37,664 nucleotides of DNA from JBMYQA01 sp049600855. GTDB taxonomy: Bacteria > Bacteroidota > Bacteroidia > Cytophagales > Flammeovirgaceae. The stretch is from assembly GCA_049600855.1 (NCBI GenBank), contig JBMYQA010000021.1, forward strand, positions 1 through 37,664, given 5' to 3'. Made by a program: the position numbers and the translations under genes. The notes beneath the pieces are model-generated. The model searched no databases and had not been told where the DNA came from. It worked only from the letters and a program-made list of their open reading frames with translations. Shown piece after piece: positions 1 through 9,500 of the stretch (positions are counted from its first letter, which is position 1; each line of letters opens with the position of its first letter).

Positions 1-435
1 AAGGCTCAGAAGCCTTGAATAGCGGATTTAAGTGTTAAACCATCGGGTAGAGTACAGATAAGGAACTCTAACTACATAAAAAGGATGAAAAATCTCTAAC
101 GGTTTTCAGTGATTATTGAAGCATGTAATGAGAATCGTCACTTTATCTATTTTGTATGCAATGTTATTAGGTTTATATTATATTTAATAGGATTATTTGA
201 AGATTGAGCTTGCGTCATTGATTGCTAAAGTCGATTAACGTGGTAAATAATATCAAATTTATCCCCTATTTATGCCAATATCATGAGGAGAGGTAGCTAA
301 ATCTAAAAAAATATATTAATACGTATTCATGTATTACATACTTAGTATTTTGTACTTAGAAATACTTAGTTTTGAATTATCAAATTATTTATAAAAGAAA
401 GATATAGTTATTAACTCACTTAAAATGAATGAATT
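1..435. other. AT-rich left-edge region without a supported gene
   Basis: This stretch has stops in all frames and no open frame worth calling. Positions 1-16 form a small hairpin (AAGGCT, 4-nt loop, AGCCTT) with no T-run. Any gene ending at the window edge would have to stop by about position 38, and the sequence does not show whether one does. A TAGTTTTG at 367-374 fits the Bacteroidota -7 consensus TAnnTTTG and lies about 60 nt before the first gene. I found no well-spaced -33 element, so it is only a weak promoter candidate. Confidence 0.5.
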
Positions 436-897
436 ATGAAAGTAAAAATCTTAGGCTCCATCTTACTTATTTTTAGCACATTATACGTATTTGGACAGTA
501 TGATGCCAGAAATATTGAACAGAAATTAAAAGCAATTCAAACAACACAAGCAGAATATGATTATATGATGATTGGGTACCAAGAGCAACAAGCTTTTGGT
601 TTAGATATGAAAGCTGGATATGAACTCCATAATGAGTATTCGGCAGAAATTACAGGGTATGTTTTTACAGCCAAAGACTTGATTCGTAAAGAAACTAATC
701 AATATGTCGGTACAATGATTCATGTAAAAGCTCCAAATGGTAAAGAAGAATACATTGGCATCCCTTATATGAATGAAGATTTAATGGATATTCATAAGGT
801 ACACCTCACCTATATTATGCGAAATAAACGTCTATACAAAGCCTATTCTGAGTTTTATACAAAAAGAATGGCAGTAACAGCTGCAAAATCATTTTAA
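436..897 (+). CDS. Small secreted protein, tandem paralogue 1
   Basis: This is a 153-aa protein of unknown function. It begins with a Sec signal peptide (charged MKVK, hydrophobic LGSILLIFSTLYVFG, likely cut near residue 20), so it should be periplasmic or secreted. The mature part has no domain I recognise. It is clearly related to the next gene: both carry an E-Y-x-(Y/F)-M block near residue 40, a YVGT strand near residue 91, an 'IPYxNExLM' block and a C-terminal 'KAYxEFxxxR' helix. The ATG is the only reasonable start ahead of the signal peptide. There are 64 nt to the next gene on the same strand, which suggests co-transcription. The paired copies look like a local tandem duplication that has since diverged. 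Confidence 0.75.
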   Translation: MKVKILGSILLIFSTLYVFGQYDARNIEQKLKAIQTTQAEYDYMMIGYQEQQAFGLDMKAGYELHNEYSAEITGYVFTAKDLIRKETNQYVGTMIHVKAPNGKEEYIGIPYMNEDLMDIHKVHLTYIMRNKRLYKAYSEFYTKRMAVTAAKSF

Positions 898-961
898 TTA
901 CTCCACTAACTAACCATTCGTGATAAACACTATTAAACAGAATACTTAATTTACAGATATT

Positions 962-1426
962 ATGAAAACGATAATGATAACCTTTAGTATTATGTTTACC
1001 GCATTAATGGCTACAGTGAGCACAAGTAATGCACAAAACGTGAAAGAACTGAATAAAACATTGCCAACTACTAAGGGCGAGTATACCTTTATGTTAGAAG
1101 GGGATTTAGATTTGGGAAGACAACAGCAGTATTCGGGGATAAACCAATACAATGATTATATTGGGGAATACATATTTACCTCTATGGATATCATTGAAGA
1201 CTTAGCCTATCGTTACGTAGGTACTGTTGTAATTATTACTAACAAGAAGGAGAAGCAAACAGTTATCTGCATTCCATATAAAAACGAACAATTAATGGAA
1301 ACACATAAAAGGCATTTAAGTCAGTTATTTAAGCACCCTCGTTTAGCAAAAGCCTATACAGAGTTTATGGCTCGAAGAGCTGCTTTTAGTAGTGCCATTA
1401 GTCATGTGTTTTCAAGAGGTAAATAA
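962..1426 (+). CDS. Small secreted protein, tandem paralogue 2
   Basis: This is a 154-aa protein of unknown function with an N-terminal signal peptide ending at 'TSNAQ', about residue 25. It matches the preceding gene along its mature length: the E-Y-T-F-M block, 'YVGT', 'CIPYKNEQLMETHK' and 'KAYTEFMARRAAF' line up with the equivalent segments of copy 1, with no large gaps. It has no cysteine pairs, lipobox or sorting domain, so it is probably soluble in the periplasm or released. The C-terminal half is rich in basic and helix-forming residues. No function can be assigned from sequence, but conservation between the two copies argues that both are real genes. Confidence 0.75.
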   Translation: MKTIMITFSIMFTALMATVSTSNAQNVKELNKTLPTTKGEYTFMLEGDLDLGRQQQYSGINQYNDYIGEYIFTSMDIIEDLAYRYVGTVVIITNKKEKQTVICIPYKNEQLMETHKRHLSQLFKHPRLAKAYTEFMARRAAFSSAISHVFSRGK

Positions 1427-1710
1427 TCGTAGCTAGACTTTATCAGTCAATTTTATATCACATCAAATAGCGAAGGCAATCAAGAGCTGCTCGATGGTTG
1501 TGTGACATGATTTTTTAAGTATCAGCATATCAGAAAAAAGGCCAAATAAAAGACTAGTAAAACTTATTCATGAACAAATCTGTATAAACAAATTTCCCTT
1601 TATGGAGTAGGTGATTCATAGCAAGAGAAAAGACAATTTTATCATTAAAATAATATCAGAAAAGGGCCATTTTATTTGTTAAAATATTATAACGATATAA
1701 CTATAAAATT

Positions 1711-2223
1711 ATGCAAAAACGAATTCTTCTATTCATGGCTTTGTCTACATTTTGTCACCAATATGTATATGGGAATGGTGATGGTAAAACGACACAGTTT
1801 CAAGGTCAAATATTGACTCAGCTTTCAAAAAGTGAATTTCTTCATAAAGCGGGGAAATGGGTGAGCTTTCATTTAAAGTCGCAAGAAGAGGCTACTATTG
1901 ATCGTACGCTTGGCTATATTGTTGCGACGTGCACTAGAAAAGTATTTATTGAATTCTCAGGTGTTCCAGTGCCTATGATGTTACACTATACGTTAGAACT
2001 GAAAAATCGTAATGGTGAAGTAACTTATTTAATTTATGATATCAGTTACGAAAGTATTCCAGATGATGGATATCACCCCAATGTTATTCATGTAGACCAC
2101 TGGAAAGGTTTAAAAAAAGCTGGTGTATCGCCTTCAATATCGAGTAAGTATCGGTTAAAAACAATTGTAGAAGTTGGAGAAGTGATTGGGCATATTTCTT
2201 CTTATTTAGGGACAAAGTCATAG
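1711..2223 (+). CDS. Secreted hypothetical protein, DUF4468-like
   Basis: This is a 170-aa protein with a signal peptide (MQKRILLFMALSTFCHQYVYG). The central part alternates predicted beta-strands ('GYIVATCTRKVFIEF', 'MLHYTLELKNRNGEVTYLI', 'YDISYES'). That pattern is reminiscent of the TBP-like DUF4468 fold common in exported Bacteroidota proteins, where a 'KDGKYRY'-type strand precedes a 'DFSY'-type strand. The resemblance is weak and is my inference. It lies 284 nt downstream of the two small paralogues and does not share their motifs, so it is probably a separate unit. No catalytic residues are visible. Confidence 0.65.
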   Translation: MQKRILLFMALSTFCHQYVYGNGDGKTTQFQGQILTQLSKSEFLHKAGKWVSFHLKSQEEATIDRTLGYIVATCTRKVFIEFSGVPVPMMLHYTLELKNRNGEVTYLIYDISYESIPDDGYHPNVIHVDHWKGLKKAGVSPSISSKYRLKTIVEVGEVIGHISSYLGTKS

Positions 2224-2645
2224 CAGTTTAAACAAAAAAATTAAAACTTTTCAGTGCCTGACTTGACTAAATATCCGAAGTAATTGCCAAACTAGAAGCA
2301 TGTTCATGCGTTTATACCGCTTGGATGTGCTTTTGTTTTATACCGATTATACTTGCTGAATTGAAGTGAAATTTAGCGTGCTGATTCAAAAAAATAAGTA
2401 AGCCTTATGTAAAGACTTACTTATCCAAATTCCTTTCAGAGTTGATCTTTTTTAGTTAACAAAGAGCTAGGTCTAATTCGGAAGTACATTCAATAAAAAA
2501 CACCAACTCTGAGTCGGTTACCAAATTTAACTATTAGAACAGTGCAAAAGTGAGGAATAGAAAGAGATCAGATCGGACTTAGTGAATACCAAAAAGGACT
2601 TTTGATAAACATAATGCTCTAAAAAAGTGTGTTTATGCGCTTAGA
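2224..2645. other. Intergenic region with a minus-strand hairpin and an inverted repeat
   Basis: No gene is supported here. It holds a 9-bp stem (2394-2402 with 2416-2424) preceded on the plus strand by an A-run at 2388-2394, so on the minus strand the hairpin is followed by a T-run; this is annotated separately. It also holds a 9-bp inverted repeat, TCAGAGTTG at 2436-2444 and CAACTCTGA at 2504-2512. The 59-nt spacing is too long for a simple terminator. Confidence 0.5.
2388..2424 (-). terminator. Rho-independent terminator, minus strand
   Basis: Read on the minus strand, this is ATAAGTAAG, a 13-nt loop, then CTTACTTAT running into a T-run (the complement of A 2388-2394). It lies about 220 nt beyond the end of the broken AAA-ATPase-like gene and is probably its original terminator. 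Confidence 0.6.
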
Positions 2646-3322
2646 TTAGAGCTTTCTCATTTCCCATTCATCTACTTCTTTTTTCTCTGAGCTGAAATTA
2701 ATTCCAATAGCAATCATGGCTTTACCCTTTCCTAGATAAGGTTTGGAAACTCTACTGAATTTAGATACGCCAGTAATGAATACTAAGCGCAACTTTTCAT
2801 CTAAATCCTTAAGAATGGAATAAAATGTTTTTAGAATATTACGATGAGTATTGGCTTGGTCAAGATCATCTAAATAATCAATAATCGGTTTATCGTATTC
2901 GTCAATGAGAATGACTACACGACCAAATTTCTCAAATAACTTATTAATTAATTCTTTAAATTGATTATCATAACCTTGGCTGTTAAGGGAAATTTTATTT
3001 GCAGTAGCTTCTTCTTCTAATCGCTTATAAATAGCTCGTTCTAAACCCAATGTTTTATACCCCATGCTACTAAAGCCAATCTGAATGACTGGATGAGTTT
3101 GGTTCCAGTCCCATTGGTTTTCGATCCACAGTCCTTTAAATAGTTCTTTTTCCCCTCGAAATTATTCACTAGCAAACTCTTTCCAAACCTTCGCGGTCTG
3201 GATAGAAAATAATAAGAGCCTTCTTGTACGAGTTGGTGAATGTATTGAGTTTTATCGATGTATAAATAATTCCCCTCCCGTATTTTCTTAAAGCTTTGTA
3301 AACCAGTGGGTAGTTTTTTCAT
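2646..3322 (-). pseudogene. Broken AAA-ATPase-like / DUF1703 (PD-(D/E)XK) gene remnant
   Basis: Two overlapping reading frames together encode one family: an AAA-ATPase-like domain (pfam09820 type) that is normally followed by a PD-(D/E)XK nuclease domain, about 520-560 aa in all. Frame one (from ATG at 3320-3322) gives 'KLPTGLQSFKKIRE', 'YIDKTQYI' and the Walker A-type 'SRPRRFGKSLL'. Frame two supplies 'HPVIQIGFSSMG', Walker B 'VVILIDEYDKP' and 'LRLVFITGVSKFS'. The frame changes at an A5 run on the minus strand (T 3147-3151); restoring one A gives 'FEGKKELFKGLW', the usual family sequence. A second lesion is an in-frame deletion: 'KFSRVS' runs straight into 'YLGKGKAMIAIGINFSS', the extreme C-terminus of the family, so about 300 residues including the nuclease core are gone. 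About five residues also seem missing after the Walker A. It is certainly non-functional as a nuclease. Confidence 0.88.
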
Positions 3323-3473
3323 AAAGCTAAGATAGGTAGATTTTAAGTACCCCTCAAAAAAGAAACAGATTAAAATACTCGCTTATTTTCTGTGTGGTAC
3401 TTAGTGTTTAAAAAACATAAAGCTATTTGCCATTTCTAAGTGCATATGACTTTGTGGGAATGGATTTCCCAAT

Positions 3474-3506
3474 AAAAAAACCGAAGCCTAATGTAGACCT
3501 CGGTTT
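3474..3506 (-). terminator. Rho-independent terminator of the LamG/T9SS gene
   Basis: On the minus strand the sequence reads AAACCGA, a 15-nt loop, TCGGTTT, then a T-run (the complement of A 3474-3480). The loop itself can extend the pairing through AGG and CTT. It lies 35 nt past the stop of the giant gene and would end the whole leftward cluster. Confidence 0.8.
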
Positions 3507-3540
3507 AAATTAACTGTAATTTAGCTTTACTTGAATGCGT

Positions 3541-6500
3541 TTATTCTACAAGTAGTTTTTTGCGTAATCGTTTTGCCGGAGTCACTAATTCGTAGATGTA
3601 TAAGCCCGCTGGCAAGATGCTGCCATTGCTTCCTTTTCTATCCCAAGTCAACTCATGTTTACCAGCTTGTTGCGCGCCTGCGAACAGGGTGTGTACCTTA
3701 CGACCAAGCTGATCGTAAATGTTGAACGCAATAGGCATGGCTTCTGGCAATTGATATGTAAAAGTAGTTTGCTCACTGAATGGATTGGGATGGTTTGGTG
3801 CCAATGAAAGTTCATTACTTATTTGCTCATCCAATTCCGATTCATCAATGCCACTTGGCGAAGAAACGGTAATTCGTGCGACATTACCCACTTTCACAAT
3901 TTCTAAGGTAAGGGCTTCATAACCACTCGCAAATCCACTGGAGTTGTAGGTTCTCATATAGATCGTTTCTTTGGTGTATGTACCTAAGCCACCTAATTGA
4001 GCCAGCATAGTTAAGGTATGTGTATTCCCTCCTGGTAAGTTAACTGGATTGTCCTGAGTGACAGGTACTGTTCCAAACAAGCGACTAGCACTTAACCAAC
4101 TCGGCCAATTGAATGGGTCGTAAGAGGCAACACCTGCTCCGCCGTTGTGGAACTGTAAATCAAAAGCAACAGAAGCAGCTTGAATATCAGCTTCTTGTGC
4201 ATGATTGGCTTTTACCCAGCCTACAGGGTTTTGGTTCATGGTAAAGGTCCATGATTTATTTTCTGCAGGATTACCATTGGCAGCACGCACATTGGTGACG
4301 CTTGCCGTTAACGTAGCTCCTTCTAAGTAAGAAGCAGGGAAGTTGCTATTTGGTTTCAAGACAATCTTATTAGATACAGGATTCAACTGGGCAGCATCCA
4401 ATGGAATGTCGTGAATGATTTCATCGAAGTCAAATGCAGGTGCCTCATTAGCCGCCCAGTTTACTGTATTTACAAAACTGGTGTTGGTAATGCTCCCTGT
4501 AAAATCATACAGCGCTTCGCCTGCAATATTGTCGTTTTCTAGTGGGAAATAAGCCACTAAATTTTGCTCATTACCCGTCAACTGACGCAGGTGGTTGTCA
4601 CGAATTTGCGCTAACGAACGCGCAACGTTCCAAATTCTGATATCATCCAAGTTGCCCCGATAAGCATCACCCAAAGCTGATTGTCCAATAAACCAATCAA
4701 CATTTGACTGATTATCAAACAAAGTACCTGAGGTACTGTCTACCGTACCTGAAGTAGCTAATTCACCACCAACGTAAATGCTTACCTCAGCATCGCCATC
4801 ATACACGCAAACGACATGATTCCATGCGTTTTGTTGCAAGCGGATGGAAGCGGTTTGCCCTGCATGTTTTACATAACCATTTTGAACACTGATCCACGCT
4901 TGGTTTGCCCCAATAATTCCTTGCTCGTCACTATTGCTAATACTTGTTGGATTAACCCAAAACTCAATCGCGTAAGAACCTGAAACATTTAATGCTGGTT
5001 GTGCGGCAATTTCTGCTTTACTGTTGTGATTAGGCAAATTCAATGAATAAGGAGTGTATGGCTTACCTACTAATGGTCCTCGTAACTTCACATTGAGTGT
5101 AGTGACATCGTTCACATTCAAATCACCATAATAAGTGACGGAGATATTGCCATCTGTAGAAATGCCATTGTTTAATGGAGTGGTGAAGTTTACCCCTACA
5201 ATTCCCGTATTTACACTACCTAAAATCCACGCACTTGGGTTACTCGTGGCCCAATCTTCACTAGATGTTCCACAGACGGGCACTAATCTGATTTCCCAAT
5301 TGGCATCGGGTACATTAGCCATATTGTAATCAAAGCTGTATACTCCATCTGTAATGGTCATGTCCTCTTTCAATACTTCACTAGAAATCACACTTGAACT
5401 TCCTTGCTGTCGTCTTTCAACTCTGATTTTTGTAAATGACGACTGTACACCTACAGGTTGAAAACGGATAGGCAATGAGGATGAAGTGGAATTCACAATC
5501 CAGTTGGCTTCTGGTGCCAGTACGTTGATGTTTTCGATACAAGGCTGCGCAAATTCTACCGTTAACAAAACAGTGTCGCGTAAGCCAAGGTATTCAGGGC
5601 CGCCATAATAGCTTGGATCGCTGTCCATGATATTAAAATCATTGGTTAATGCAGCAGAACCAGTCATACAAGCAGATGCGACTACCAATGGAATTTGGTA
5701 AATTTTGGTGTCTGAATTATTGTTTTTCGTTACCGTAAAATTGAAGTTTTTGAATTCCCCATGATCTGGAATTTGGTATACTCTTCCGAGCGCATTGCTT
5801 AATCCATCGCCATCAATTTTAAAGCTGAGGTCGTTTAAGGTCGCTGGGTTTGAGGCATCGGTAGCACCACCAATCCAGAAACGGTAATCTTTTGCGTAGG
5901 CAATTCCACTATCAGAATTCGGGATGACAATATCCTGAGCACGTACTTTAAACGTTACGGTAGGAGCAGCGCCAACGGGAACGATTTTGCTATAATCTCC
6001 ATTTTCTTCAGGTTGAAGGTCAATGGCTACTCCAATGAGCGAAGAGGTATTGGGTTCCCAAGGACAAGTACTCACCCCGCTTCTAGTGAGGAATACTGGA
6101 GTCGCATAGTCGGTTGAGTTATCCACCTTCATGTCTAAGCGGAAATTATCAGGATCATTGTCTTTAAAGGTGATGGAGTGACCATATGCTTCGGTAGAGC
6201 CATCTGTTTCCTTATTTGAAATCTCATAAGAGGTTTTACGTTTGATGTCTAACACAAAGCCAGGTCCGAAAAAAGATAGATCTATCTTATTTTTATTCGC
6301 ATGTTCAATCTTCAATCCGCCGCCAACAACAGCATCGGAAGATTCTGAATATTTTTCACTCAAAGTAACGGCTACACCTTCACCACCAAAGGCAAAATCT
6401 TGGGTAGTAGTGGTTGATGATTGCGTACTACCACGTGTCTCAAGCGCCGCATTTGCCAAGAACTCATAATCCTCGAGTTCCGAATCTGGGTTGTATAAGG

Positions 6501-9500
6501 AGTCGTTATCTGCTAAGATTAGTTCCCAACGATCCACATTATCTTGCCAAGCTTTGATCTTCTGTTGGTCATTTGCACCAGCTTCTTCAGCATCAATCAG
6601 CTGTTGGAAACCAGGAATTACTGCTGTTTTTACAGTATAATAATCCAATGCTGCAAAGGTTTCTTTCCCCACCTTATAAATGGTACTTTCCTCCATGTTT
6701 ACGGCACAGGTTGCGGCATCTACAGTGAGTGTGGTACCTATACCATAATCAATGGCCGTTTCACTGAAGATGAATAAGTCACTCCATTTGCCAGGAATTC
6801 CACTGGAAGACGTAGAAAAGGTTTGCCCAAAAGTAGTCGCACTACTAAATACATCTGTGGTGTTCAGTTTGGCTGTAGTGGTGATGTTAAACAAGTTTTT
6901 CGTTTCCGTCTTGTTTGCTGTTGTGAGGGTTAATACACCGCCACCAACACCAGCCCACGTACCCAAATCGGTGGTTTTCTTGGTTTGTTGACCAAATTCT
7001 AATTCGTACGTTCGGTTGAACTCAAAATTGAATTCTTGTTTGCTTGTTGTGGTAATTTCACGGTTGAATGTCACCGAGCTATTATCACCTGGAGGATCGT
7101 GAACTACCGCAAGTAGGCTAGCAGGAGCTTTAATGGTAAAGCTAGACTGATTTTGAACACTACCGGTTACATAGGCTTCAATTTTGTCGTCTGCCGTCTC
7201 AGTAGCACCAAATTCATCTGTTTTTACCCCTACTACTTGTAAGATACGTTTGTGATCAGCAAATAAATTCGGTTCAAAGGCTTGTACCAAGAAGGTATCT
7301 TGACCATCCTGTGCAGGAAGTGCTAACAAACCAGCATTACCCGCATCCAATAAATCCGTATCTTCAACATCACCAAACTTACCTCCAAAGTTATACTGAA
7401 TGCCAGGTACATAATATGTGTCATTCCCATAAGCTTCGTAGGCATTGATTGCTGCTGAATACACTGCACCAGATTCCAAAATATAGGTGCCATCTGCACA
7501 TTTGTCGTCTGTACCTAAATCGGTGAAAGTGATTTGCACTTGATTGTTCGAAGGATCACTCACATCAGTTAAGCGCGCTACAAGGTGTGCATCAATGCTC
7601 AATGGAGCACGATATACAAATTCATGTTGTGCCCAACTTCTAGTCATATCTACTTCACTCACAAATAAAGGTGCGCCAATAGCTGGATGGTTTAAGGTAA
7701 TTTGATAAATACCTGGAATTAAATCTTCAATTACAAAAACCGTGTGATCTTGATTAAACGTTGCATTAGTCCGCTTAAATTCTGGTGAAAGAATGTCCGT
7801 ACGTAGCGCTTCAACAGTCCACCCTGAACCAATGTTATAGCCATTCGGCATGACTAAGTTACCCACAAAACCATAACGCGTTTCATTGATGAAAGAAACG
7901 CCAGAAACGATATCAGTCACGACGTAATTGAATTGCGTTGGATCATTTGGATCAATTAATCCACTAAAAGCACTTGGTGCTTCTGCGCGATAACTGTAAC
8001 GAGATACTCGACTAAAATCAGGTTGAACCAATACATCATCGTAGGTCACACTATCTGACAACTCTAATACATAGTTATGTGCCTGAGCAGCACGGCTAAT
8101 GCTACGCATCAAATGTTCACTTTTCTCTTCCTGAAAACCAAAGGAGAACAACAGTTGTGCATCATCACCTTCAATAAATTGTCCTTGGTGTAATGCTTTA
8201 ATTTGATCGGCAGTATAGATGGTTTTGCGACATTCGATTAATTTCAGGTTGCCATCAAAGTATTCCGAGTTTCCATTTTTAGCCCCTAAATAGAATGTGC
8301 CAGAGATGTCATCGCCATTGGAAGTGCCTGTATTAGGCGTATATTGGTCAATGTAGAGCTTTACTGTATTCCCTTCTAGTGTTACTGCAAAAAAGACCCA
8401 ATTGGTGTTTGAAATCGTTACTGGCGATTCTACTTTTTGCTGACCATTACTATGGTTTACTAATGCCATTTTGTTGTTGGTTTTCATCACCAAGCGGTAT
8501 TGGTTACCCAATTGTAGGATCGTTTGTTGACTGCTTGGCGTTGCCGTTTTGCGAATCCATCCTGACCATGTGGTACCATGTGTGGTAATGGTCAAGTTTT
8601 TTTGTAGGGTAGCATGTGCTGTGGGTTTTTCAAAGGACAAGTACTTTGGATAACTCACCCCATTGCTATTGTCTTGATACATCTTAACCGTTCTGCGACC
8701 AAAGGGAACATTAATGGAAAAGCCTCCTTGAATATCGGTAGAAGCTCCATTACTTGATGGATCAAGTTGAGCGTCATCTATGGCCAAGCTTTGGCTTACA
8801 GGAACTGGATATTGCGTGATGCCGTCTAAGAAATAGGCCGTTCCTGAAAACGGTTGTGTGCTATTGTCATTAAAATTAACGCCTGTATGCTTGTAGTTCG
8901 TTTGGCTGAAGCTGGCTTTAATGTTTAAACCATCTCTGAAAGGAGGCGAAAAATCATCATCACTCAAGTACAAGTTGTTCGGCGTAATTTTGTATTCTAA
9001 TCCTGCAGTGGACGAACCTGGATTGATTCCCGAAAGCAAATAAGTACCATTTATTTTAGTCAAGGTTCCATAAGCTAAAGCTGCTGGTTGGCCTGTACTG
9101 CCCGCCCAGTTGATTTTATTATCCGCTAAGTCCACAGCACCATGATAGTTACCAATGGTTTGTGCATGGATGGCTTGGTTGTATACTTCTTCTCGGTTAT
9201 CCACCGTAATGCCCATGTCAAAGCGATAATAAAGCAACAAATCTACCCGATCATCCACGTCATTGGGCGAAATCATGTGTGTATGACGTTGGTTGATTTC
9301 ATCTTCCGTTCGAACATCATCCCAAATACGTAATTCGTCCAAACTGTAGGTACCCGCTGCATGGCCATTGATTTCAAATTGATCCACAAAGTCGATCGCC
9401 AAGTTGCTGGCATTGCTCGAAGCTGTTTTGGTTAATGCACCATCTCGGTACAACTTACAAGAGCTCGCGTCAACAGTTACTGCATAGTGATGCCAAGTAT

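Noticed and set aside
1529..1673. Imperfect direct repeat, ATCAGAAAAAAGGCCA at 1529 and ATCAGAAAAGGGCCA at 1655, before the third small gene
   Set aside because: Only two copies with a length difference in an AT-rich gap; not enough to call an operator.
2436..2512. 9-bp inverted repeat TCAGAGTTG/CAACTCTGA, considered as mobile-element ends
   Set aside because: The 59-nt interior holds no gene and there are no target-site duplications; more likely a chance match or a remnant.
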